Source: Paraburkholderia franconis
Lineage (GTDB): Bacteria; Pseudomonadota; Gammaproteobacteria; Burkholderiales; Burkholderiaceae
Direction of reading: 5' to 3'
DNA: 64,000 bases
Assembly: GCF_009362735.1 (NCBI RefSeq)
Contig: NZ_WHNP01000015.1
Location: 1-64,000, forward strand
Below the pieces are notes generated by a model. It was not told the origin of the DNA and ran no database searches. It saw nothing but the letters and a program-made list of their open reading frames with translations. Both the position numbers and the translations under genes were made by a program. Every line of letters begins with the position of its first letter. The first letter of the stretch is position 1. Shown here piece after piece: positions 1 through 8,179 of this stretch.

Positions 1-418
1 GAGCGCGGGATTGCGGTCGATCATTCGACGGTTCATCGTTGGGCACTCAAACTGTTGCCGGTCCTGGAGAAGGCGTTTCGACGGTGCAAACGGACGGTCG
101 GCAGGAGCTGGAGGATGGACGAGACCTACATTCGAATCAGGGGGGAGCGGATCGAATCTGGCTGCCTTGCAAGCGATCAACGCCAGGCGGGATGTGCCCA
201 TCAGGGTCCGCCAGAAAAAGTATCTGAATAACATTGTCGAACAGGATCACCGGGCCATCAAGCGTCGAACCCGCCCAATGATGGGATTCAAGAATTTTCG
301 TTGCGCACGCATCATACTGGGTGGAATCAAAACAATGCATATGATTCGCAAAGCTCAGATGAACGATGGCGATAGGGCACTCTCTCCCGTCCAGCAATTC
401 TACTCGCTCTTTGCATAA
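1..418 (+). pseudogene. IS6-family transposase, truncated and frameshifted
   Basis: Reading frame 1 opens at the window edge with an IS6-type catalytic core start (DHSTVHRWALKLLPVLEKAF, then MDETYIRIRGE with the first catalytic Asp). The C-terminal half, KYLNNIVEQDHRAIKRRTRP with the conserved Glu, is in frame 2 and ends at the TAA at 416-418. The central domain that should carry the second Asp is missing, so an internal deletion with a frame change lies around 150-190. The 5' end is outside the window. The family assignment is secure; the element is dead. Confidence 0.88.
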
Positions 419-1071
419 GCAGTCCTCTATATTTCGGCGCTCTTGCCGCTCAGCTTCCTTATTGCGACAGTACCCTTTGTCGTGCGAGCACAACGATGCG
501 TGCGGCTACGACCGCCTTGGAGGTGCATAGCCGCCGCCTACCGCGATTGTCCCCGGGCTTCTGGAAGTGCTGGTGCTTAACGGGGCGGACGTCAGAGCAA
601 AACCGCGCAGACATCCTGATCCTTCAGCTCGTACGCCGTCAGTCCAGTTTCCAGCGCCGTAGAGCTCTGTATCGGCCTGAGCAACGAAATTCACTGGTTT
701 GTGAGGTTGATGCCGAGGCGTACGGCCGTGTCCGGCTAGGTCACCTAGAGGCTTCGGATTCGCGGCGACAACCCGTTGGCAGCAGTGACCGGACTGACGG
801 TAATCGTGAGCCACCACTTGGCTGTTCTTGCTTAAATCGGTCAATCACCGCACCACCTGGCCGAACCCCGCCTGCCTCTGAAGCACCGGACACAGTCTCC
901 TGCTTGCAACCGAAGGTGCAGCTCATGAGCGTGAGGGGTAGGGAAAATACTATCAAGGTCTTCTGGCGCTAATCATTATAATCATTAATATTGGAGGTCT
1001 CAGGCCGCGGCGTCGTCAGGACGAAGCCGTGATGCATCCGCGGTCCGGGTAAATGTTGGTTTAACGAAACA
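419..1071. other. Intergenic region, no recognised gene
   Basis: Between the IS6 relic and the catabolic operon. Open frames on both strands (for example 496-972 plus and 506-844 minus) overlap one another and match no family I know, so I do not call them. The stretch contains the palindrome at 971-986 and an AT-rich patch just downstream, likely the control region of the operon that begins at 1072. Confidence 0.5.
971..986. promoter_or_regulatory. 16-bp palindrome, putative operator upstream of the catabolic operon
   Basis: AATCATTATAATCATT is an inverted repeat with a single mismatch and contains TATAAT at 977-982, readable on both strands as a -10 box. It lies 85 bp upstream of the start at 1072. 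The same motif recurs at 13376-13391 and, as a perfect palindrome, at 21510-21525. Inference: binding site of one regulator, most economically the GntR/FCD protein at 11672-12562. Confidence 0.5.
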
Positions 1072-1995
1072 ATGGACAAACTTTTCATGAATCAAGTCTC
1101 GTCGGGAAAGGTGGCAGAAGGCGTAGACGCACACGCATTCCTCGATAGCGAGTATGGCCGCCTCACGGAGGTGCTCGTGTGCGATGCGATGTACTACGAT
1201 TGGGCGCGCTCAAACACTATGGTTATTGGTGCGCTGGACGCGGGGAAGACCGCGGATGTTGCCGCCGCGATGAACCAGCATCGAGAGTTGCGATCCGCGC
1301 TTGCCGAAGCTGGTGTCACCTGCCGTCTTCTTGAGCAGGACCCGCACTTGTTTTATCAAACCTATACGCGAGACAGCAGCGTGATGACACCCTTTGGCTT
1401 GCTTCTGTGCCAGATGGCTAGACCCGAGCGACAGGGGGAGTGGGGGCCGATCGTCGATTTCTGCGCCTCGTCTGATATTCCGGTGTGGAAAAAGGTGACT
1501 GCTGGAAGTCTCGAAGGTGGGGATGTCCAGATCCTGTCGCCGGGTCAAGTACTCATCGGCGTGAACGAGGTGCGGACGACGTATGCGGCGGCCCAGCAGG
1601 TTGCCGCATGGTTTGCAGAGGCGGGCTGGCAAACACGCTTTGTCAAGGTTCCTGCGTACTTCCTGCACCTCGACGTTCTGTTCAGTGTTGTCAACGACAA
1701 GGTAGCGCTGTGCGCCACAGATATTCTCGACCCGGACGACGTCGCGTGGCTGCGAGAACGGTATGAACTGGTTGACGTCGGCTACCGCGAGGTGATGAAC
1801 ATGGGTGCCAACGCCGTCGCCCTTGGCGACGATCGGGTGCTTTCCTCAAAACAAAATCCTCGTGTCAACGCCGCGTTGCGGGCACAGGGTTTTCATGTGT
1901 TCGATCCTGACCTCGAGCAATTCGTCATTGAGGGCGGCGCCGCGCATTGTCTGACGATGCCGCTTCGCCGGAATCTTGTCGAGGGGGCGAAATGA
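1072..1995 (+). CDS. Amidinotransferase-fold hydrolase, DDAH/arginine deiminase-like
   Basis: 307 residues with the layout of the guanidine-modifying superfamily (dimethylarginine dimethylaminohydrolase, arginine deiminase, amidinotransferases): TRD with Asp101, EGGD at 148-151, the catalytic His199 in FLHLD and the nucleophile Cys293 in GGAAHC near the C-terminus. All the catalytic residues appear present, so it should be active. Members convert a guanidino group to a ureido group, releasing ammonia or an amine, or hydrolyse a ureide. It is cytoplasmic, having no signal peptide. It is the first gene of the operon and overlaps the next start by ATGA, implying translational coupling. The substrate cannot be read from sequence; a guanidino acid imported by the adjacent ABC system is inferred. 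Confidence 0.82.
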   Translation: MDKLFMNQVSSGKVAEGVDAHAFLDSEYGRLTEVLVCDAMYYDWARSNTMVIGALDAGKTADVAAAMNQHRELRSALAEAGVTCRLLEQDPHLFYQTYTRDSSVMTPFGLLLCQMARPERQGEWGPIVDFCASSDIPVWKKVTAGSLEGGDVQILSPGQVLIGVNEVRTTYAAAQQVAAWFAEAGWQTRFVKVPAYFLHLDVLFSVVNDKVALCATDILDPDDVAWLRERYELVDVGYREVMNMGANAVALGDDRVLSSKQNPRVNAALRAQGFHVFDPDLEQFVIEGGAAHCLTMPLRRNLVEGAK

Positions 1996-3335
1996 GCAAA
2001 GTCGAATTTAAGGGCGGTACGACGATTGCCGCTCCGAAGTTGCCGAAGGTGCAGTATGGTCGAGGCGTATATGTCTTCGACACGACCGGGAAGCAATACA
2101 TCGATGGCTCGTCTGGACCGGCCGTCTACAGTCTTGGACATGGTAATGAAGAGGTCAACGAGGCCGTTGCTGCACAACTCAGACAGATCGCCCATGGCTA
2201 CCGGTATCTGTTCACCAGCGACCCCCTGGAAGAGCTTTCCGAGCTTGTCCGGGAGGCGTGTGGACCGGACTTCACGTCGATGGTCTTTGTATCCGGTGGG
2301 TCGGAGGCGGTCGAGTCGGCATTGAAGCTCGCCTTGCAGTATCACAGCGCGCTTGGCAGCTCGAGCCGTCGACGCTTTATCTCGCGCCAGCGGTCATGGC
2401 ACGGGAACACTCTTGGCGCCCTTTCCATATCCGGCTTTCTCGAACGCAGGGCACCCTTCGAGGGCGCTCTCATTTCCGCGTCGTTGATCAGTCCGGCCAA
2501 CGAGTACCGGCCCCTCAATGACGTGCCTGCGGATGAACTGGGCAGGGCCTGCGCCGACGAACTGGAACAGGAAATCCTGCGCATTGGAGCCGACAACGTT
2601 GCAGCGTTCGTATTTGAGCCCGTGGTCGGCGCTGCAGGTGGCGTTGTTCCTGCGCCGAAGGGCTATGCCAAGGCCGTCAGGGAAGTCTGCGACCGCCATG
2701 GGGTGTTGATGATCGCAGACGAGGTGATGTGTGGCTCCGGCCGATGCGGAACTTGGCGAGCGTTGGAATTCGATGACGTGGTCCCCGACATCATGCCGAT
2801 CGCGAAGGGACTGGGTGGAGGCTATATTCCACTGGGGGCGACCGTCTATACGAAGAAGGTCGCAGACGTTATCAACGGCGCATACGGTGGCCCGATGACG
2901 GGGCACACCTTCACTGGCCATACGGCCGCGTGCGCCGCTGGCGTCGCTGTCCAGAAGATTATCAAGCGGGATCGTCTGATCGAACGCGTCCAGACCGCCG
3001 GGCAGCGGTTCGGCGAGATGCTCAGAGCAGAGTTGGCGGACATCGGAGCTGTCGGCGATATCCGCGGCCGCGGCTTTTTCTGGGGCGTTGAATTTGTGGA
3101 GGACCGGGAGCGCAAGACACCGTTTGCCGCTGAAAAGCAACTCTATCTCAAGGTTAGGCAGAGGTCGCTCGCGAACGGACTAATCTGCTACCCGTCTGGC
3201 GGCAATGTCGACGGAGTATTGGGTGACACGGTCATACTTGCGCCGCCCTATATTGCTACGGATAGCGAACTTGCTGAGATCGTCGAAAAGTTTGCGAGGT
3301 CGTCCCGTGAGGCTCTTTCTGAGCTCGGAAGGTGA
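1992..3335 (+). CDS. Class III PLP-dependent aminotransferase
   Basis: 447 residues if started at the ATG overlapping the previous stop (ATGA); a longer frame from 1947 would overlap the upstream gene by 49 bp and is less likely. It shows the class III fold-type I pattern: SGGSEAVESALKLA for the phosphate site, the DEVMCGSGRCG segment with the PLP-ring Asp, and the Schiff-base lysine in IAKGLGGGYIPLGA (Lys272). The family transfers omega- or beta-amino groups (AGXT2, beta-alanine, GABA and ornithine aminotransferases). In this operon it probably acts on the amine released after guanidine and ureide removal, giving an aldehyde or beta-keto acid. Exact substrate unknown. Confidence 0.88.
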   Translation: MSKVEFKGGTTIAAPKLPKVQYGRGVYVFDTTGKQYIDGSSGPAVYSLGHGNEEVNEAVAAQLRQIAHGYRYLFTSDPLEELSELVREACGPDFTSMVFVSGGSEAVESALKLALQYHSALGSSSRRRFISRQRSWHGNTLGALSISGFLERRAPFEGALISASLISPANEYRPLNDVPADELGRACADELEQEILRIGADNVAAFVFEPVVGAAGGVVPAPKGYAKAVREVCDRHGVLMIADEVMCGSGRCGTWRALEFDDVVPDIMPIAKGLGGGYIPLGATVYTKKVADVINGAYGGPMTGHTFTGHTAACAAGVAVQKIIKRDRLIERVQTAGQRFGEMLRAELADIGAVGDIRGRGFFWGVEFVEDRERKTPFAAEKQLYLKVRQRSLANGLICYPSGGNVDGVLGDTVILAPPYIATDSELAEIVEKFARSSREALSELGR

Positions 3336-3411
3336 GGTCTGTACACGACCCGCGAAACTGGAAATCACGCGCATCAACCCCTGACTGTATTAAACAAAAT
3401 CGGAGAACATC

Positions 3412-4191
3412 ATGAAAAAGCTTCACGTTTTGCTGGCTGTCGTCATTACTTTCATTGTCCTGCCGTCGCTTTCATACTCCAAGGACATCGCGACGATTCG
3501 GTTCGGCACATCCCCCGACTATCCGCCCTTCGAATCCAAGTCGCCTGACGGTAAGCTCGTCGGTATCGATATTGATCTGGGGAACGCGGTATGTGCCCAG
3601 TTGCACGCGAAATGTGAATGGGTCGAAGGAGATTTCGACGGTCTGATTCCCAGCCTGAAAGCGAGAAAAATCGATGTGATTCTCTCGGGGATGATGGCAA
3701 CCGAGCAGCGAAAAAAGGAAATCGACTTTAGCGACAAGCTGTACAGCGCGCATAGCCGGCTCCTGGTGTCCAAGGCGAGCACGTTGCAACCCATCGCTGA
3801 GAGCCTGCGGGGCAAGAGCGTCGGTGTCTTGCAGGGCTCCGTAGAGGAGACCATCGCAAAAGCGCAGTGGGCTAATTCGGGCGTGACGGTCGTCCCGTAT
3901 GCCAACCAGGACCAGGCGCTCGCAGACCTTGTAAATGGCCGTTTGGATGGCGTTCTGGTGGAGCAGATCCAGGCTGGTGTGGGCTTTCTCAAGACCGAGC
4001 GGGGTCGCGGGTTCAAGTTTGCCGGAGGACCTATCGCGGTGAATGGCATCGCTGACTATACCGCCATGGGCCTTCGCAAGGACGACCCCAGTCTCAGGCA
4101 GTCCATCAACGACGCGCTGCAAAAGATCCGGTCCGATGGAACGTACACGACCATCACTCACAAGTACGTTGACTTCGACATCTCGAATTAA
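3412..4191 (+). CDS. Periplasmic amino-acid-binding protein of an ABC transporter (HisJ/ArgT-like)
   Basis: 259 residues with a clear Sec signal peptide (MKKLHVLLAVVITFIVLPSL, cleavage near residue 23) and the solute-binding family 3 signature: FGTSPDYPPFES, GIDIDLGNAVCAQL, FDGLIPSLKARKIDVILSGM. It resembles lysine/arginine/ornithine and histidine receptors, which suits a cationic guanidino ligand. An RBS (GGAGA) precedes the ATG. Together with the ATPase at 5711 and the permeases at 6525 and 7208 it makes a complete importer, interrupted only by the M20 hydrolase gene, so transport and hydrolysis are co-expressed. Confidence 0.9.
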   Translation: MKKLHVLLAVVITFIVLPSLSYSKDIATIRFGTSPDYPPFESKSPDGKLVGIDIDLGNAVCAQLHAKCEWVEGDFDGLIPSLKARKIDVILSGMMATEQRKKEIDFSDKLYSAHSRLLVSKASTLQPIAESLRGKSVGVLQGSVEETIAKAQWANSGVTVVPYANQDQALADLVNGRLDGVLVEQIQAGVGFLKTERGRGFKFAGGPIAVNGIADYTAMGLRKDDPSLRQSINDALQKIRSDGTYTTITHKYVDFDISN

Positions 4192-4278
4192 CTACCCGTA
4201 CTGAGAAAGAATTCCATCTGCTGAATAGAGCGGGAAACACCGGAAGGCATCGAAAATGTATAGCGATAGAGGTGCAAC

Positions 4279-5526
4279 GTGAGCGACAGTATCCTGACGC
4301 TGTCTGATCTGAGAATTGACGGTCACCGACTTTGGCGCAGTCTGATGGACCTTGCGAAGATCGGCGCAACGGAGAAGGGCGGAGTTTGTCGACTCGCCCT
4401 GACACAACTGGACAAGGAAGCCCGGGATCTGATTGTCCGTTGGGCAACCGAACTTGGTTGTACTGTACGAATCGACAAAATCGGAAACATCGTAGCTCGC
4501 CGCCCTGGGACGAACCCCGAACTGTCCCCGGTAATGACGGGAAGTCACATCGACACGCAACCGACTGGCGGGAAGTTCGACGGAAATTATGGCGTTCTTG
4601 CAGGTCTTGAAGTGCTGCGAACACTTAACGACCACGGACTAAGGACCATTGCGCCAGTGGAAGTCGTCGTATGGACGAGTGAAGAGGGATCCCGGTTTGT
4701 TCCAGTGATGATGGGATCCGGCGTGGCAAGCGGGGCCTTTTCACTCGAGTACGCGCTTTCTCGCGAAGACTCGGACCAGATATCAGTCGAGGATGCACTG
4801 AAGTCTATTGGCTATCAAGGTTGCGTTGAGCCATCGTACTCGCCAAAAGCATATTTCGAGGCCCATATCGAGCAGGGTCCGGTTCTCGAAACGGCGGCCT
4901 GTACGGTCGGTGTCGTCACCGGAGCGCTGGGTCAGCGATGGTACAACGTCAAGGTTCAAGGACAGGAAGCTCACGCCGGTCCAACTCCAATGAATTTGCG
5001 TCGGGATGCCTTGCTTGTCGCGGCTGACCTCGTCAAAGGGGTCAATCAGATCGCAACCGGGTCTTCCACGAACGCGCGGGGAACTGTCGGCTGTATGTCT
5101 GTGTTCCCGAATTCAAGGAACGTCATTCCAGGCCAGGTGGCAATGACTGTCGACCTTCGTGCCGATTCTGCCGAGCTCCTTGACTTACTGGACACGCAGT
5201 TCCGAAAGCTATGCTCGGAATGTGAATTGCCCGTCGAAGTCGAACAGGTCGTTCATTTTGCTCCTCAGCCCTTCGACAGCTTCCTGGTGGATTCGGTCAG
5301 GCGGAAAAGCGCAGATCTTGGTTATCCGTCGATGGATCTGCTTAGTGGTGCCGGACACGATGCGGTTTATCTGGCCAGCGTAGCACCTACCGCGATGATC
5401 TTCGTTCCCTGCGAGGGCGGGATCAGTCATAACGAAATCGAGAACGCATCTCCAAAGGACCTGGAGGCAGGGGCCAACGTCTTGCTCCAGATGATCATCG
5501 AAGCAGCGGCAGTTGACGACGCATAG
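4279..5526 (+). CDS. M20-family Zn hydrolase, N-carbamoyl-amino-acid hydrolase/beta-ureidopropionase type
   Basis: 415 residues from a GTG start. The binuclear metal motifs of the allantoate amidohydrolase/L-carbamoylase subfamily are all visible: GSHIDTQPTGGKFDGNYGVL, EEGSRF, AHIEQGPVLE and the C-terminal GHDA and GGISHNE. These enzymes hydrolyse N-carbamoyl amino acids to amino acid, CO2 and ammonia. Placed after a guanidine hydrolase, it would remove the carbamoyl group that enzyme leaves. N-carbamoyl-beta-alanine, an N-carbamoyl-alpha-amino acid or another ureide are all possible; sequence alone does not decide. Confidence 0.88.
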   Translation: MSDSILTLSDLRIDGHRLWRSLMDLAKIGATEKGGVCRLALTQLDKEARDLIVRWATELGCTVRIDKIGNIVARRPGTNPELSPVMTGSHIDTQPTGGKFDGNYGVLAGLEVLRTLNDHGLRTIAPVEVVVWTSEEGSRFVPVMMGSGVASGAFSLEYALSREDSDQISVEDALKSIGYQGCVEPSYSPKAYFEAHIEQGPVLETAACTVGVVTGALGQRWYNVKVQGQEAHAGPTPMNLRRDALLVAADLVKGVNQIATGSSTNARGTVGCMSVFPNSRNVIPGQVAMTVDLRADSAELLDLLDTQFRKLCSECELPVEVEQVVHFAPQPFDSFLVDSVRRKSADLGYPSMDLLSGAGHDAVYLASVAPTAMIFVPCEGGISHNEIENASPKDLEAGANVLLQMIIEAAAVDDA

Positions 5527-5710
5527 TCGCCGGCGATGCTGGCACACTCCGCTTGCGCCGCTGCAGCAGGAGATGGGCCATAGTGCCAACCTTATGATCT
5601 GCGAGAGGCCGGGCCGCGTCAGTATCCATCGCTCAACAGGCGAGGGTGCTGAGGCGGAGCACTGCCTGCCTGGACGCAGACTTCCTGCTGAGACACAGGA
5701 TGAGTATTTT

Positions 5711-6478
5711 ATGAACACACTAAGCATACGCGACATCACGAAAAATTTTGGCGAGCATTCCGTACTCAAAGGTGTGTCCATGGAGGCGCGCGCGGGAGAC
5801 GTGATCAGCCTGATCGGCTCTTCTGGGTCGGGCAAAAGCACGTTCCTCCGTTGCATCAATTTCCTGGAGAGCCCCAGCGGAGGCACCATCAAGTTGCACG
5901 ACGAGGAGATCCAAACTTTCCCCAACGCCCGCGGTGATCTCATCGTCAGAGACAAAAAGCAGCTGCAACGATTGAGAGCTCGACTCGGAATGGTCTTTCA
6001 GCATTTCAATCTCTGGGCGCATATGACGGTGCTGGAAAACGTGACGGAGGCTCCGCATCGTGTCGCAAAGGTCAGCCGTTCGGAAGCGCGCGACCGCGCG
6101 CTCCGCTATCTCGAGAAAGTCGGCATGCCGCGGACCCATTGCGACGCGTATCCATCGCACTTGTCCGGGGGGCAGCAACAACGGGTTGCAATCGCGCGTG
6201 CCCTTGCCATGGAACCAGACGTCCTCCTCTTTGATGAACCGACGTCGGCGCTCGATCCCGAACTCGTTGGCGGGGTTCTCAGGGTCATGCAGGGACTAGC
6301 GGAAGAGGGGAGAACGATGGTCCTGGTGACACATGAAATGGAATTTGCCAGGTCAGTGTCAAGCCGTGTCATGTTCCTTGAACAAGGGCGAGTAGAAGAG
6401 GAGGGCGCTCCCGAAGAGATCTTCGTTCGCCCCCAAAGTCCGCGACTCCAGCGCTTCCTCTCGGGCAGTCTCAAATGA
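5711..6478 (+). CDS. ABC transporter ATPase, polar amino-acid type (HisP/GlnQ-like)
   Basis: 255 residues from the ATG at 5711; the open frame reaches 5513 but its N-terminal extension has no family similarity and overlaps the previous gene. Walker A GSSGSGKST, Q-loop VFQHFNLW, signature LSGGQQQR, Walker B VLLFDEP and the H-loop THEM are intact. The insert with the NARGDLIVRDKKQL segment is typical of HisP-like ATPases for basic amino acids. It energises the importer formed with the receptor at 3412 and the permeases downstream. Confidence 0.92.
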   Translation: MNTLSIRDITKNFGEHSVLKGVSMEARAGDVISLIGSSGSGKSTFLRCINFLESPSGGTIKLHDEEIQTFPNARGDLIVRDKKQLQRLRARLGMVFQHFNLWAHMTVLENVTEAPHRVAKVSRSEARDRALRYLEKVGMPRTHCDAYPSHLSGGQQQRVAIARALAMEPDVLLFDEPTSALDPELVGGVLRVMQGLAEEGRTMVLVTHEMEFARSVSSRVMFLEQGRVEEEGAPEEIFVRPQSPRLQRFLSGSLK

Positions 6479-6524
6479 ACCTACGTCGATCACAACGCGA
6501 TTCCTGGATCAGAAGGAGCAGGGC

Positions 6525-7211
6525 ATGCTAAGCGGTTATGGCACAGAAATATTTTATGGCGCCCTGGAGACGCTGAGACTGTCACTGCTATCGCTTGTCG
6601 TGGCGTTTCTCGTGGGGCTCCTCGGCGCGACGGCCAAGCTGTCCGGAAACCGGCTAAGCTTCTTCCTGTCCACCTGCTACACCACGATCATCCGGGGGGT
6701 CCCCGATCTTGTACTGATGTTGCTGACGTTTTACAGCATTCAAATCGCGTTGAACGTGGTGACCGACCGCTTCGGGGCAGCGCAGGTTGACATCAGTCCG
6801 TTCTGGGCGGGCTCCGTGACAATTGGTCTGGTGTACGGAGCATATTTCGTCGAGACTTTTCGAGGGGCCTATCTGTCAATCAGCCGGGGGCAGATTGAGG
6901 CAGCGATGGCATATGGGATGACCTATTGGACTGCATTTAAACGGATCGTCTTTCCGCAACTTATGTTGCACGCTTTACCTGGAATCAGTAACAACTGGCA
7001 GGTTATCGTGAAGGCAACGGCGCTGGTATCGATTATCGGGCTATCAGACCTTGTCAAGGCTGCGCAGAATGCCGGACGCAGTACCTTCAACAGTTTCTTC
7101 TTCATGCTGGTTGCAGCCGGTGTCTATCTGGTCCTGGCTGCGATTTCTACAGTCGCGCTTGACCGGCTGCAGCGCCACTACTCCAGACATGCTCGAGGCG
7201 TCTCACGATGA
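6525..7211 (+). CDS. ABC transporter permease, HisQ-like
   Basis: 228 residues with five predicted transmembrane segments and the EAA loop typical of polar amino-acid permeases (RGQIEAAMAYGMTYWTAFKR). The N-terminus begins GTEIFYGALETLRLSLLSLV, the usual amphipathic start of this family. It overlaps the second permease by 4 bp (ATGA), so the two are translationally coupled, as for HisQ and HisM. It forms half of the inner-membrane channel. Confidence 0.9.
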   Translation: MLSGYGTEIFYGALETLRLSLLSLVVAFLVGLLGATAKLSGNRLSFFLSTCYTTIIRGVPDLVLMLLTFYSIQIALNVVTDRFGAAQVDISPFWAGSVTIGLVYGAYFVETFRGAYLSISRGQIEAAMAYGMTYWTAFKRIVFPQLMLHALPGISNNWQVIVKATALVSIIGLSDLVKAAQNAGRSTFNSFFFMLVAAGVYLVLAAISTVALDRLQRHYSRHARGVSR

Positions 7212-8038
7212 TTGACTTACTTCGACAGTATTGGTTACCTCTACTTGTCTTCGACGGTGATCACTTTAGCGGACTGGTAGTGACGCTATGGTTGCTTGTT
7301 CTTTCAGTCGCGTTTGGTTTCGTACTTGCGGTGCCCCTTTCCATTGCGCGAAATTCGTCCAATCGATATGTTTCCGGGACGGTAAAGGCATACACATTCG
7401 CGATCCGCGGGACGCCACTCTATGTGCAGTTGCTGTTGATCTACACTGGAATATATGGCCTCGAATTTGTGAAGGCAAGCGACATGCTGAGTGCTTTCTT
7501 CAGAAGTGGTATGAACTGCACAGTTTTGGCATTTTCACTGAGTACCTCAGCCTACACTACGGAAATATTCGCAGGCGCAATGCGGGCCATTCCTCGTGGG
7601 GAGATAGAGGCCGCAAGAGCCTTTGGAATGTCATCAGGCGCGATCTACCGTGTCGTGATAATCCCGGCTATGCTTCGCCGCGCATTGCCGATGTACAGCA
7701 ACGAGATCATCCTGATGTTGCATGCCACGACGCTTGCTTTCACCGCAACGGTGCCGGAGCTCATGAAGGTCGTGCGAGACATGAACTCGGCGACGTACAT
7801 GACGTTCTCGAGCTTCACGATCGCTGCGCTGATATACCTATCGATATCATTTTTGCTGATCGGTGCATTCAAGAAAGCCGAGAAAAAATGGCTGGCGTTC
7901 CTCGCGCCAAGGTCGACCGGTGCAGGTCGTGTGACGAATTGTCTATCCACACGCCGCAGTCAGCGCTTTATGGGACATTTCCTGACGCTGCTTCCGATAA
8001 AGTGGCCTCTGAAGCATCTCCGCCGCGATTCGGAATAG
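7208..8038 (+). CDS. ABC transporter permease, HisM-like
   Basis: 276 residues, about 35-40 longer than usual. The body is a normal HisM-type permease (FSGLVVTLWLLVLSVAFGFV start; EAA loop RGEIEAARAFGMSSGAIYRV). Family members normally end shortly after the FKKAEKKW segment; here the frame runs on through a basic, non-hydrophobic tail to 8038, which probably reflects loss of the original stop by a small indel. Function should be retained because the tail follows the last membrane helix. Partner of the HisQ-like permease. Confidence 0.87.
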   Translation: MIDLLRQYWLPLLVFDGDHFSGLVVTLWLLVLSVAFGFVLAVPLSIARNSSNRYVSGTVKAYTFAIRGTPLYVQLLLIYTGIYGLEFVKASDMLSAFFRSGMNCTVLAFSLSTSAYTTEIFAGAMRAIPRGEIEAARAFGMSSGAIYRVVIIPAMLRRALPMYSNEIILMLHATTLAFTATVPELMKVVRDMNSATYMTFSSFTIAALIYLSISFLLIGAFKKAEKKWLAFLAPRSTGAGRVTNCLSTRRSQRFMGHFLTLLPIKWPLKHLRRDSE

Positions 8039-8179
8039 GGAATACTTGTAGGAAATGCAGGTTTCGTGTGACCGTAAAACCTTTATCGTCAAGCGAATCG
8101 TTAATCAATGGATGACGGAGTTTTCTGGCGCGTTTATTGGCAGTCTGCCTTGCGCGTTTGAATCAAAGGAGTTGCCGCA

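Noticed and set aside
496..972. 158-codon plus-strand and 112-codon minus-strand frames before the first operon
   Set aside because: They overlap each other, lack RBS and family similarity; I also tested by eye whether this was a third copy of the thioesterase segment and found no match beyond the palindrome.
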